Below, piece by piece: positions 43,601 to 52,160 of a stretch of 64,000 bases of DNA. The stretch comes from Phlebotomus papatasi (lineage: Eukaryota; Arthropoda; Insecta; Diptera; Psychodidae). The stretch spans positions 80,290,627 to 80,354,626 of the forward strand of contig NC_077223.1 of the NCBI RefSeq assembly GCF_024763615.1. Direction: 5' to 3'. The position numbers and the translations under genes are program-made. The stretch's first letter is position 1. Each line of letters begins with the position of its first letter. A model generated the notes under the pieces. That model was given only the letters and a program-made list of their open reading frames with translations. It searched no databases and was not told where the DNA came from.

Positions 43601-44994
43601 TTCGTCCATACATCATTTTTCGCTCAGACTACGCTATCACTCCGATTTTGCCGTTTAAGTGTGAAAAAATTGATTTTTCCAATAATAACGCTTTGAAATC
43701 ACTCAGATGCCAATTTGACTGCCTCTACTCCACCAAGACACTTAAAATAGGGTTTTAAATGGAAAGTCCCGCAAAATACAACAATTCTTTGATTTAGTTG
43801 AAGTTCAACAAATGAACACTTGGGGCACTCTGGATGAAAAGACGAGTTAAGAAACAAAAAACCTCGCTTATCTTGGCTTCTGAGTAGTCGATGAGATCAT
43901 GTTCTATGGAAAAATTATAGAGAACATTCTGGTCTACATTTCACCCATATAACACTTTTCTGTCAGTTCATCCAAATCCTTGATATTTTGGTTTAAATAC
44001 AAAATTTGTATAATTTCACGAATTTGATTCAAGATAACTGAATGGCGTCTCCCAACTTCAGCTCTAAATCGAATTTGCATGCACTCCGAGTTAGCTCACG
44101 TTAAGAATCTCACCTACATAAGCCGGTTAGGATTATCTGTCCCTTTTTTGTCTGTATGAACGATAGAGACAAAAATAGCCCAAAAATTTAAGTAATTTTT
44201 CTGATAATACTAATGACTGATAATTTTCACTCCGATGAAAAATATTATTTTTGAATACTGTAGTTTCTTTTACCAAAACAGTTTTGATTAAAAAAATTGG
44301 AAGTATAAGAAATAATTAAAATCAATTTTCAATATGAAAATATAAAAATTCGTCATTTTTTAGCTTAAAAATTTACTATATAGAAAATAGCTGGAGACTT
44401 GCAAAAAATATTCTAGAATCCTTCAATCTTCTACTTTACAATTATGTACAGGCATAAGAAAAAAATAACTTTAGGTAGTCAGGAAAAATTATTTTCTTTA
44501 TGGGACACCGGTGTTCCAATCGCCCTTAAAGGGTTAAAGTTGACCTCTGGTTCTACAATACAGCTATTTTGCTTCTTGGGTGCCTTTAACTCGAAATTAA
44601 TATTTATCTTTGACTTTTATCTATTTATAACTTAAATATTTAAACTTTCTTTATCTCTGCGGTGTATTACCAGATCTTTTCTTGATTTTTAGCTGAGATT
44701 CTTCATAACCCTTGTTTTTGAAGGATTAATGGCTCGGTGAATGGAATTCTGAATAAAATTCTTTATTTCAGGTATTTCTGGGAGAAAATTCGACATACAC
44801 GATGCATGAATTTTTTCCTAGGCTATCAATGGCAGGAGTTCTGTTTATTTTGTGCTACTCCAAGTCATGAAGCCTACCTTGAACCATGCAGACAATTTCA
44901 ATGCCAAGGAAAATTCTGCTCAGAGTGCCTCTCACGTGAAGACTTCTCGTGTCCGCTTTGCCAAGAATTCATCGATTTGACGGTTACCATTTGA
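31658..44994 (+). CDS. DC-STAMP domain / RING protein, DCST1-sneaky family (649 aa)
   Basis: Five coding exons: 31658-32195, 32256-32516, 32579-32792, 32926-33639 and 44772-44994 (TGA); all junctions are GT-AG and phases agree (1, 1, 2, 2). The protein is a multi-pass membrane protein: hydrophobic segments at about 37-70, 75-86 and 93-112, a further one at the end of exon 3, and two in exon 4. GPVVNIMGNIEETVQSLSC matches the family GPxxNxxxN...SLxC region. The C-terminal RING has eight cysteines at 600, 603, 615, 620, 625, 628, 636 and 639 (C-x2-C-x11-C-x4-C-x4-C-x2-C-x7-C-x2-C). Human DCST1/DCST2, worm SPE-42/SPE-49 and fly sneaky are sperm proteins needed for fertilisation; this role is inferred. 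Length is close to the ~700 of the family. The last intron is 11.1 kb and carries the MIC19 gene on the opposite strand. Start at 31,658 is the first ATG; an upstream exon is possible. Whether it is DCST1 or DCST2 is not decided. Confidence 0.9.
33660..34120. other. Start of the large DC-STAMP intron
   Basis: No coding or repeat sequence recognised apart from the short plus-strand AT-rich text; intronic. Confidence 0.4.
34121..34262 (-). mobile_element. Non-LTR retrotransposon 3' end, (TTCAA)n tail, copy 2
   Basis: Pentamer array TGAAT followed by TTTATTCATGCCCAAAAATA and TACATAGGACTATATTATAA, then AAATAGTAGCGGATGA, matching 15,509-15,660 nearly base for base. Confidence 0.55.
34263..34630. 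other. No feature recognised
   Basis: Intronic. A run of GGACGGACAGACGGACAAAC near 34,435 is a short GACG-type simple repeat; nothing else was seen. Confidence 0.4.
34631..34770. mobile_element. hAT-like MITE, copy 2
   Basis: Ends CAGAGGTGTGCAAGAACTG and GCACACCCCTG, with internal ACGTTTATTCAGTTTC as in the copy at 3981-4110. An extra TTGCACA lies at the right end. The 8 bp flanks GTTTACTG / CTTTTCTG match at 6 of 8 positions. Confidence 0.75.
34954..35243. mobile_element. hAT-like element carrying a 30 bp tandem array
   Basis: Perfect 15 bp inverted ends CAAGGGGTAACTCAT / ATGAGTTACCCCTTG, flanked by 8 bp GTGAAAAC / GTCAAAAC (7 of 8 match). The interior is almost entirely the tandem array described next. 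It is inserted in the older hAT-like MITE at 34885-35320. Confidence 0.88.
35003..35201. repeat. 30 bp tandem array, ~6.5 units
   Basis: Unit GCATCGCGAAACCCGAGAAA plus CCCAAAAATT. Because 30 is a multiple of three and no stop falls in several frames, open frames appear on both strands (34970-35269, 34984-35184 and 35029-35232) encoding decapeptide repeats such as GFSGFAMQFL. These are array by-products with no start context or second copy. Units differ by single substitutions. Confidence 0.92.
35330..35832. other. Relic of the TTCGTAAA palindrome; possible GGGG-type MITE
   Basis: 35,340-35,560 carries TTTCGTAAATGCTTGTGAAT and TTACGAACTTTTTAGTGAGT as in the element at 6225-6715. About 35,568-35,790 begins GGGGAGGGGGGGCAGTTTCA and contains GAAAGTCCCCCATTGCGGGG, suggesting a further decayed element. 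No gene. Confidence 0.45.
35833..35972. mobile_element. Short palindromic MITE, AGGCCTCTACACATT family, copy 2
   Basis: Ends AGGCCTCTACACATTAGGAG and CTCCCAATGTGTAGAGGCCT. Compared with 23114-23234 it differs mainly by a short central insertion. Confidence 0.82.
35973..36339. other. Intronic, no feature except the target duplication
   Basis: Ends in the 16-base CTGAAAAGATATTATA at 36324-36339, the left target duplication of the following retroelement. Otherwise AT-rich. Confidence 0.5.
36340..37944 (-). mobile_element. 5'-truncated non-LTR retrotransposon with 16 bp TSD
   Basis: The minus strand encodes 207 residues (37945-37322) followed after a frame break by 118 more (37352-36996). LQLSVEKTKTMVFNRGG, VKTYKYLGYIV and LIRSGMLYDVCEIWG are the post-catalytic part of a reverse transcriptase (LxlnxxKTxxmvF, fkYLGxxi, LxYGxexWg). 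The catalytic YADD region is missing. Identical 16 bp flanks CTGAAAAGATATTATA at 36324-36339 and 37945-37960 prove target-primed insertion, with a 3' end AATAAAG on the minus strand. A TTAA-type MITE sits in its 3' part (36404-36913), so it is older than that MITE. Confidence 0.85.
36404..36913. mobile_element. piggyBac-like MITE, CCCTTTAACGACGA family, copy 1
   Basis: TTAA flanks (36400-36403 and 36914-36917) and ends CTCTTTAACGACGAGACAG and TCGTCTTTAAAGGG; the family end is CCCTTTAA(C/A)GACGA. 510 bp, non-coding. Relatives: 42205-44533 (interrupted) and 52925-53421. Nested in the non-LTR copy. Confidence 0.85.
37961..38254. other. 3' flank of MIC19
   Basis: Right of the retroelement target duplication; no feature recognised. 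Confidence 0.4.
38255..38846 (-). CDS. Chchd3: MICOS subunit MIC19 (CHCHD3 family), 164 aa
   Basis: Exons 38846-38720 and 38622-38255 (TAG), phase 1 intron of 97 bp with GTGAGT donor and TTTTTAG acceptor. The protein is a peripheral inner-membrane subunit of MICOS, which shapes mitochondrial crista junctions. It begins MGASNS, a consensus N-myristoylation start, then a short DUF737-type segment with VTEEVMKRLMGYE. A Pro-rich linker (residues 45-72) replaces most of the usual middle; a short coiled-coil-prone stretch (75-100) and a C-terminal CHCH domain follow, with two CX9C motifs (C121-C131 and C142-C152), oxidised by the MIA40 relay in the intermembrane space. At 164 residues it is shorter than typical animal MIC19 (about 220), mostly by loss of coiled coil. 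The gene is nested in the last intron of the DC-STAMP gene on the opposite strand. The start is fixed by the Met-Gly. Confidence 0.92.
38990..40321. other. Intronic, largely featureless
   Basis: Upstream of MIC19 inside the DC-STAMP intron. A short region (39,460-39,560) repeats GGAAGTGCTGGAAGT in both orientations. Open frames here are AT-rich and lack motifs. Confidence 0.4.
40322..40533 (-). mobile_element. Possible non-LTR 3' end with (TCTAA)n tail
   Basis: A pentamer array TTAGA (40322-40347) followed by a unique segment TTCAGTTTATTTCCTGCCTT. The layout is like the other pentamer-tailed retroelement ends in the window, but no coding part remains and there is no second copy, so this is weak. 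Confidence 0.4.
40534..40770. mobile_element. TA-flanked MITE, AGGTAAAGTACCC family
   Basis: 237 bp with ends AGGTAAAGTACCCTTACTCG and CGAATAAAGGGTACTTTACCT, with a second inner inverted pair CCTCTATTCGACCGG / CCGGTCGAATAGAGG. TA on both sides. Confidence 0.85.
40771..41446. other. Intronic, no feature recognised
   Basis: AT-rich with no coding or repeat structure found by eye. Confidence 0.4.
41447..41642. mobile_element. MITE, GACCTAAGACTTAGCC family, copy 1
   Basis: Left GAGCCTCAGACCTAAGACTT with AGCCATCTGGCTTAACTCCT; right AATTGGGCTAAACATCCAGT with CTGAAGCCGG. The ends are inverted (AGACTTAGCC / GGGCTAAACxTCCAGTCT). Related copies are at about 57,170-57,330 and 57,340-57,545. Confidence 0.7.
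41795..42200. mobile_element. Palindromic MITE with TTA flanks (Harbinger-like)
   Basis: About 400 bp, nearly palindromic: GGGCAGATTCACATTAACAA and AAAATGCTC at left; GAGCATTTTACTGTC and AATGTGATTCTGCCC at right; the centre has GGTGAGCAAAAAAACTGT and ACAGTTTTTTTGCTCAT. TTA borders both sides, a 3 bp target typical of PIF/Harbinger. It abuts the TTAA of the following MITE. A fragment is at 4932-5000. Confidence 0.8.
42330..44143 (-). mobile_element. Helentron-like 1.83 kb repeat, copy 3
   Basis: Reverse complement of copies 1 and 2; begins (plus) TTAGGTGAGATTCTTAACAA and ends CCTAACCGGTTAG-like text before CCC at 44143. Its (GGCC)3 array (42466-42477) is the shortest. The pre-insertion host sequence is GGTGTATTTTTTG and the flanks here are GGTGTA and TTTTTTG: the element lies between A and T (plus strand) with no duplication, or at most one or two T. 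This fits Helitron-type insertion and a 3' CTAA. Confidence 0.9.
42466..42477. repeat. (GGCC)3 array in copy 3
   Basis: Three GGCC units at the homologous position. Confidence 0.9.
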
Positions 44995-44999
44995 AAAGG

Positions 45000-45912
45000 G
45001 CAAGTGGTTCGAGTTTAGGTTTACAACCCACGGTAAGGTAGGTTCACGTGTGGATATCATCTCATCTCAGGCTTTCAGGGAGTTCAATGTGCAGCAAATC
45101 ATTTGCAAATATGCATCAATGGAACAATACAGGTAATTAGCAGTAGCGCGTGATTAAAGGCACTCTGGGGAGGATACGATGTGTGATCCTCTGGTGACAA
45201 TACATTTGGGTGTTCAATGAGATGGACATGAGTTTCACTATGGGAATGGAATGGGGGATTGTGCACTATGTGGGGGATGAGGTAATGGCAAAGTATTATA
45301 GAGGGTTGTTGGGATGAGCTTGAGAGAGACGCCTGGAATGGCAAAATGCGCGAAATGGTTTTGTGGCGCGAGCAACAATGTTGGGAGAGACGCACCCTCG
45401 AGAGACGGTCAAAGAATCACCGGTTCAACGTGCAAGAGACTCTCTTTCAGTCTCTCCCAAACATTCTCCGTGGCTGGTCGATGGTTTCATGCTCTCGTTG
45501 CTGTTGTTTTTACCATCATAAAATAAAATACAAGAAGTGATTGCAGCACCTGAAACAGCAGCAAAAATTAATTTGATACAATTAATTTCATTGTTTCCAT
45601 CAGCATCATTCCATCTGATAGTCCTCCATCCAATTGGTTTTACAAGACCCATTATTAAGTGAAAAAGAGTGTGACGGTGAGAATTGAGAGTGATCTCGAG
45701 AGGTGAAAAAAAGAAAAATTTTCCTCAGTGTCTTGGCCATGTGATGAGGAAGATGCAAAAGTGATTTTTTTTTTAAAAAAAAATCTTGTGAGAAAGATGT
45801 GCAAAGTGCGATAAGAAATTCATTTGAGAGTTAATCCTGTGGTTTCCCTAACAATTTTATTAAATATATTAGTTTTGGAACAGTGAATTTTTGCGAAGAA
45901 AGTTGCGGGAAA
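45000..45912 (+). promoter_or_regulatory. Probable 5' leader / promoter of the gene starting at 45,913
   Basis: More GC-rich than surrounding DNA, with several GAGAGACG/GAGAG words (45,323-45,410) and a possible Inr TTTCAGTCTCT at about 45,446. Short open frames on both strands overlap without a motif. The sequence just before the ATG (GCGGGAAA) is a good animal initiation context. Inference from position and composition. Confidence 0.4.
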
Positions 45913-45981
45913 ATGCCCCAAATGGAGGAAAACTCCCATGCTGGAGGATCAACTACTTCATCTGCCAGTACTCTAGCACAG
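45913..45981 (+). CDS. Probable first coding exon of an unidentified gene
   Basis: A 23-codon exon reads MPQMEENSHAGGSTTSSAST and then LAQ, ending in CAG before GTCAGTG, a good splice donor, in phase 0. Low-complexity Ser/Thr N-termini of this kind are common on insect regulatory or membrane proteins, and no homologue was recognised. The remaining exons were not found in the window, so the first intron would exceed 18 kb. The alternative is that this is non-coding sequence with a chance donor. Confidence 0.45.
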
Positions 45982-47590
45982 GTCAGTGTCCAACATCTCT
46001 CTTTACACACCTTCGACCCTCATTCGTGATTTTTCCATCTCATAACAATACAACATTCTCAATGGCAATGACCTTATTTGTGCCATGCTGTATAGCGAAA
46101 ACTTTTCACTGTAAGAAACACTCATAAAAATCACCATCGACTTTTGCGATTTTAATATGATAAAGTGTATACCACATGAACAATGATTCTTGCCATCTAT
46201 CTATTTTCTCCTATACATAGAATTCTTTTTATGAAACCCATAAAATTTCATCTGAACAAGAACGATACAACTATCATTGGACCTAAGACATTTCCAACAA
46301 CATTTGCACAAGCAATATTTTCTTTTTATCCAGTGAAATTGCGAGGAAATCTTTCCATAATAACTCTATTTTAATGCCTGAGATTATTCAGAGAAATTGC
46401 GGATCAATTAAAAACATTAATCATTCGCAATTTATTTGCAAAAATTTCATTAAAAATTTTGCTCATAAACTGCATATACCTATTTACACACACCACACCA
46501 TTTACACTAAATACCCTTTTAATATAAATTGTTGCTGTGAAAATGCAATTAATTTTATGCAAATTCAGAAATTGCTTTTTTTCCAATCCAAACGTGGATA
46601 AAATGTTTAATAAAAATGCACTTTTCCACAATTATATTGACTAATTAGAGAAATAGAGTTATTTCAAATCAATTGAAATTGTTTACATTTTGTAGAATTG
46701 TTTGAACTTTTAAAAAATTACCATATAACGTGGAGAAAACCTGATTTGAATATATGATATTGAGCTTAAATTCGCATTCTAAAACCCGATTTTTGACTTA
46801 ATCTCATTCGTTTGCTAAAAGATATTTGTATTTATTAAGTTCTTTTCATTCTTATGGAACCTGTTTCCTAATAAACTAATAAAGCTACAATTTATTCATT
46901 TCTTTTCTAATTAGTTTTAAATATAATTAATGTAATTTGAGATAAATCTTAGTGTTCGCAATTAACTTAAGAAGACAAATACAAGTAATACTGGTGGGAA
47001 ATAAATATAAAATTAGATTAAAATTTATTTTCTTAAAAGGAAGAATTAATGAGCCATATGGGGCATAAACCAAAAGCATTTTGCGAAGAGTCCCTGCTTT
47101 GTAAATGTTCTAACATAGGATCTGGGAATTATCCTTTCGCATGGTTTTTGGTTGTTTACTATATATCATAAAAGCAGTCATAAATCAAAAATTAGTAAAG
47201 CAGTGGTATTTTAGAATGCTTTAGCATGAGTTACATAAAGCATACGGACAAATAAAAAGTGAATTCAAGAAACATAAGACATTAACGAATACTTTGTCGA
47301 TTCATTATCGATTGTAAGACCTTTCTAAAAAATGCAAAATTAACCAGATCGGTTGAAAAACAGGCCATTCAGACCGTCTTAAACTTTAATGTTTAAGAAA
47401 TTCAAGATGGCAACTTTTGAGATCATAGGAAGGTTTGGAGTTTGGACGAAATGCGCTTCTGAACTATTGCCAAAACATATCCAAAAATAGAAGAAATTAT
47501 TTTGGTGGGATTGCAGAGGGTTGAGAGAAAAACGAAGGTCATGATAATCATGATTCTTGAGTCGAATCAGGTCCTATTGACACAATTACT
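45982..47590. other. Gene-free, probably intronic
   Basis: AT-rich open frames (45,891-46,631) lack motifs and are out of frame with the exon at 45,913. No repeat family recognised. Confidence 0.4.
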
Positions 47591-47685
47591 ATTTAAGCCG
47601 AGAGACGGCTTAGTGGGAGATGATAGAAATGGAGTTGAACCATTATTTCGAACATAAATACGCTGAGCCGTCTCTCGGCTAATTC
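47591..47685. repeat. Inverted repeat AGCCGAGAGACGGCT
   Basis: AAGCCGAGAGACGGCTTA at 47,592 and TGAGCCGTCTCTCGGCTAA at 47,667 are inverted; each is also partly self-complementary. Likely a ~95 bp MITE. Confidence 0.6.
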
Positions 47686-47699
47686 TCGGGACTGTCAAT

Positions 47700-48058
47700 A
47701 TCCTTATGTAGATCCATCGTACAGGGGCCTCTCGACATTTCATTTTTCCATACATTTTTGCATAGAGGCACTGAAGACTATTCGCAAGTTTTTTCCTAAA
47801 GAGAATTGACTTATCAGTTTGATATATTTCGCAATCGTGCATTAAAAGCTACCTAAAAATACATATTTCATAATGTTCGCCAACATTATACAAAAACTAC
47901 GAGGAAATTTGTTTCGGACGATATTCTCCGGGAGTCCTTGTTGAAACGCATTTATCCTTCCGAAAAAAATACTATTTTGACATCGAATTACTCAACATCA
48001 GCTAAAGGGATCTTATTGAAATGCGGTATGGAGTCAATGTATGACTTAAGCTATTTAT
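47700..48058. other. No feature recognised
   Basis: No coding or repeat structure seen. Confidence 0.4.
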
Positions 48059-48485
48059 CCATGGATACTACACCCTCCCCCCGCCCCTCCTTCCAGTAGC
48101 CCCCATACAAAATGTGGACTTTTTTCATTATAACTTTACTCTGAGAAGAAGTAGAAAGCTGAGGCTTGGTATGAGATTAAGGTTTATGAAAGGTTCCTTA
48201 ACCATGTATAAAGGCTCTACCCCACTTCACTCCTTCTTGTAGCCACCATACAAAATAATGACTTTTTCCACTATAACTCCTCTGTGAAAAGAAGTAGAAA
48301 TCAGAAACTTGGCATAGGATCAAGGGTAATGCAAGGTTCTTTAACCATGTATACATACGTTTCGCCCCGCTACTCCTTACAGCAGTCCCCATATAAAATG
48401 AGGACTTTTTCCAATATAACTCCTCTCTGAGAAAAAGGAGAAAGCTGAAACTCGGCATGGGGAGCAAGGTTTATGAAAGGCTATT
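48059..48485. repeat. Tandem array, ~142 bp unit, 3 copies
   Basis: Units start near 48,059, 48,201 and 48,343 with CCATGNATA...CCCC, continue with CCCATACAAAAT...GACTTTTTCCA and end with TTTATGAAAGGTTCCTTAAC-like text. Divergence is about 20-25 percent. The minus-strand open frame at 48198-48467 runs through the array and is a by-product. Confidence 0.8.
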
Positions 48486-48915
48486 CAGTCACATAAAATC
48501 TGATTACGATTTCAAAAGAAAATAAATAAATAAATTAATAAATCACAGTTAGAAAAATAAGTCAAAATATTTAATGATTCTACTGAAATCCATGAATGCA
48601 ATGAGACCATTTCTCTTTGTAACACAATAAAATTATTATATATACATATTATAAGATCATAAAAATCGGTTGAGAATAGTTTTGATACATAAAACTTTTC
48701 TTCTTATTTGAAAAATTTGATAACCTGTAGCACCCCTTGCGGTCGACTTGTGGACTTATCTATACCGCTATTTTGTAGGATTTTCTGAGACCTTTCGATT
48801 GAGTATTCATTGATTGATTTCGGTTGATAAATCTCTGAAATATAAGGTTTAAAGTTATGACATTGAGCCCTTATGTTTCAATGTCAGTTATGTTTCAATT
48901 CGAAATAGTGAAAAT
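48486..48915. other. No feature recognised
   Basis: AT-rich; phrases GGTATTTGAT-like near 48,725-48,860 loosely resemble other repeat text in the window (GCACCCCTTGCGG), possibly a decayed relative of the 1.83 kb repeat. Confidence 0.3.
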
Positions 48916-49100
48916 TTTAAGTTTATTATTATTAATCGTTTCGGAATACTTTGTTACAATGTAATTATGTTATACATTTTGCTGTTGTGTTCTGTGATGG
49001 AAGAGTCCGCTAAGTCCATGTGTTGTAGACCGACCAGAAGCGTCTTCCTGGCAGTGTAGATGCTACTTCCATGCTCCCAGAATTTTAGGTCGTAGGTATG
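48916..49100 (-). mobile_element. SINE body fragment
   Basis: TTACAATGTAATTATGTTAT, GATGGAAGAGTC, CCAGAAGCGTCTTCC and CTTCCATGCTCCC match the body of the SINE at 16155-16475 in order. The tRNA-like head is absent. Confidence 0.7.
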
Positions 49101-49524
49101 TATGGATGAAATATCAACCGCTTTTAAATAAACCAAAAAACATGGTTTTGGAGGAGTTGGAAGAATATTGGAGAGGAAGCAAAAATCTTGAATTGAAATA
49201 TAGTGCTTTCTATTGGGTGTAGTCTAAGACCGGAAGTTGATCTTTTACCGTTTAAGTTTCAAGTGGATGACAAGTTTGAACTCCAGCTGCATATCTCGGC
49301 TTCTGTATGCCAGAGGTACACACACAGTGCCGTTTCTATATTGCGGCAGACCAGCCTTGGTTGGATCAGTTGCAGTGAATGTGTATTTGTATCGACAGAA
49401 CTCTTTATGCTGAATTTTTTTCTGTATCAGCCTCTCTTGTTATTAGGTGGTTCAATGCATTAGGCATTACTTTTTCAGCTATTCAGTGGAGTAATTCGAT
49501 ACGGCTGCTGAAAAATCTGCAGCT

Positions 49525-49595
49525 GCTGAGTTTCGAACCCGAGACCTTATAGTCATAGAGACAGTACTTTACCAACTGATCCACTGAGGCTCTTA
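49525..49595 (-). mobile_element. tRNA-like SINE head
   Basis: On the minus strand GCCTCAGTGGATCAGTTGG (box A) and CTCGGGTTCGAAACTC (box B) are spaced as in tRNA genes, but the acceptor arm does not pair, so it is a SINE or tRNA-derived relic rather than a functional tRNA. Confidence 0.6.
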
Positions 49596-49599
49596 CAAG

Positions 49600-50750
49600 T
49601 ACTGGTTAATTCATATAATTTCATTTTGGAATCAACCAACTTTGTCAACGAGAGTTAAAAAGAGGTCGGTGGTTGTCAAAGAAAGACAAGCAATAGCCAT
49701 CTCTCAAGGAATATGTCAACTAACGGTGTCAACAAACTTATGGAACATAATGGCTACCTTTGGTCCAACAAGGGCTACGTATTTAAATAACCAATCAACC
49801 AATATTTTGACACTTTTCATTACTAGTTGTCCTCTTTGAATCACCAAATTCCCTTTTCTGATTCCCTATGGAGAATTTCCAAGAAGATTGAGAAGCAGGA
49901 ATAAAATAAAAATTAGGATATTTAACTGCGGAATAATTCACACGAGTGGGCGTGGTTTTTAATCTTTCCTTTCTGATTTGTTCATACATTTTATGACTTT
50001 CAACAAATCAAATATTTATTTTAATTGCCTTTTTGGAATATTTTATTGCAGAAAGGGTTCGGAAAAATACCTTTTTTTGAATTTTTGCTTTTCAGTTTAT
50101 TTAGTTCCTCATGGCGTTTCACGAACTGGCTATAAATTGTTATATACTGCGTTTGGACTGAGTATAAAATTGGAACGTTAAGATTATTTGACTAACGATT
50201 GGATTAGAAAGATTTTTTCTTAATATTATCAAAACCAAATTCGAATTTACTGACACTGACAGTGTAATCCTCCGCATGGGGGCATTATCTTCTCCCGCCA
50301 GTGGCGCTGGCAACTGTTCTCAGTTTTTAATTTTCAAACTTTTATCCAGTAAAAATTTATTCATGTTGAATAAAAATTTACGGAAATTTTTCTTCGCAAA
50401 TAATTTGCAAATAAAATATCCTTCATTTGAATACGTTCAATGTTTTGGGAATTCTTGTTTATAAACCTGCATAACATTGGATAATTTAAACAATGCGTAA
50501 TAAAACGAGCTTTTTTTATTATTCAAAAAGAATTTATAATAATAATGGCTGAAGTGATGTCATGTATTCGGCATCAGTTACAACATTATTAAACTTTTTT
50601 CATAGTGCGAACTGTGCGAAATCTTTAGGAATTTTTATAAATATTATTGCTATTTAAAGAAGACGAGGTATGTCTTGTAAACGATTGCATCTTAATTACC
50701 AATACCTATTCTATTAATTATTCTGATTTTTCCTTCTGATTGGCAATTAA
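49600..50750. other. Gene-free stretch
   Basis: Short AT-rich open frames only; none shows a domain. Probably intronic to the gene starting at 45,913. Confidence 0.4.
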
Positions 50751-51390
50751 TTTTCTACGAAGTCAGTAAGGAAAGAGCGTCCCTGGAATAAGATGACCAC
50801 TCTACAGAGCTGATAGTGGAGATACGAAAATGTCTCATGAAGAGGAAATAGCTCGAAACTCGTCCATGAAACCTGCTCCACTTCTTCCCCAGCAGTACAA
50901 AGTCCCAAAGAAACTTTGTGGGGAGAAATATATACAAGGCGATACAGTTAGTGAAAAATACCTGCGAAACCATTCGTGGCAATTATTGAGCATCTTCTTT
51001 TTCACATCCACCATTCGCAATCTATAATTATTTTCTTTTTGCTAAATACCACAAGTCCGAAGAGGCTGTGTTGGTGAGATAATAAGTTATCGGTGTGTGG
51101 ATCATTGTTTATGCTTTCAGCATGTTCGTCACTTTGTTCTGGAGCGTCTGCAATCTCGGTTTGTGGATCACCACGACCTTCAAGATCGTGAGCCACCCTT
51201 TTGCCCAAGGTTACTGGCATGTTGGAAGGATTTATGCGTGTGCAGATGAACTATTTTATTTGGAATCTCTCCACTTCTAGAGATTCTTCTGATAGTGTCA
51301 AAGACACTCGCCAGAGTCATTTGTCTCTTTGGCGGTTCAATAAGCAAACACCTCAAGCACAAATTCTTGTTTTGACCCCACTAAAGTAAT
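50751..51390. other. GC-richer segment with overlapping open frames, unidentified
   Basis: Open frames occur on both strands, including 50830-51027 (MSHEEEIARNSSMKPAPLLP start), 51095-51280 with a hydrophobic FVTLFWSVCNLGLWITTTF, and 51201-51389. No splice arrangement joins them convincingly and no family was recognised. Base composition differs from the AT-rich flanks. It may be a small gene, a pseudogene or a mobile-element remnant; the evidence does not decide. Confidence 0.25.
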
Positions 51391-51954
51391 TTAATAATCT
51401 TGTTAACTTATGTAATTAATGAAATCAGTGAGCATGTATTAAAAGTCATTTACTAATTGGTGTAAGTTCGGCATTTTTCTAACAAGATTGCCTAACTTCC
51501 ATCCACCGGAGGTTTTCATATAACTTCTTCAGTTATTATTACACACCTGGAATATGCGTGGTCATGCACATCTTTTGAAAAGTAACGCATCAATGATATT
51601 TAGTGCCTAATTTTATAGTTAACAGATAAATAAGGAAAATGCTTCTGAATATAATTATTCATATAATCTTAAAACAATTGGAAATCGGATTATACTAAAA
51701 GTAATACCTACCATCATAATTTCCTTACAAGTTATATATTCGAATGTATGCAGCACATTTATTGCAGCTGTCCTCTTGCTTTGCATTCAACAAGGGTATG
51801 TCTACAATTCAAACAATTTAAACAAAAATCTGAAATACAATATAATTTCAACAGTGCGAAAGCATTTAGAGCTTAGGTGCTACAGTTTTATAATTATTGT
51901 AGTTAAAGTATATCTTTAGATGTGCTAATTGTTACCAGTGCAAAAAGACAAGTA
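51391..51954. other. No feature recognised
   Basis: AT-rich, no coding or repeat structure. Confidence 0.4.
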
Positions 51955-52160
51955 GGGGAGACCGGGACAGAATTAGCCAACAATTGAAATAATTTGTAAG
52001 AAAAATGTTTGTACCAGACCAGAGATAAATATTTCAATGAATAGGAAGGGATGTGTTTTCTTCGACTAAAAGTAGTGGTTTTTTCAATATTCCTTCTAAT
52101 ACAGGCTATAACATCCCACTGTCTAATACCACACATTGCTAAATCTGCCCCGGTCTCCCC
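51955..52160. mobile_element. TA-flanked MITE, GGGGAGACCGGG family
   Basis: 206 bp; ends GGGGAGACCGGGACAGAATT and AAATCTGCCCCGGTCTCCCC with TA on both sides. The open frame at 51903-52187 spans it and is not a gene. Confidence 0.85.

Larger units (their letters stand above)
42205..44533. mobile_element. piggyBac-like MITE, copy 2, interrupted by Helentron-like copy 3
   Basis: TTAA at 42201-42204 and 44534-44537; ends CCCTTTAACGACGAGACTG and CGCCCTTAAAGGG. The interior matches copies at 36404-36913 and 52925-53421 on both sides of a 1.8 kb insertion at 42330-44143; the remaining host is 515 bp, like its relatives. Confidence 0.88.

Noticed and set aside
45000..45912. Short overlapping frames as separate genes
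   Set aside because: No domain or conservation signal; the region is better read as leader and promoter of the 45,913 exon.
49525..49595. Functional tRNA gene
   Set aside because: Box A and box B are present, but the acceptor arm does not pair and the flank is a SINE-like context.
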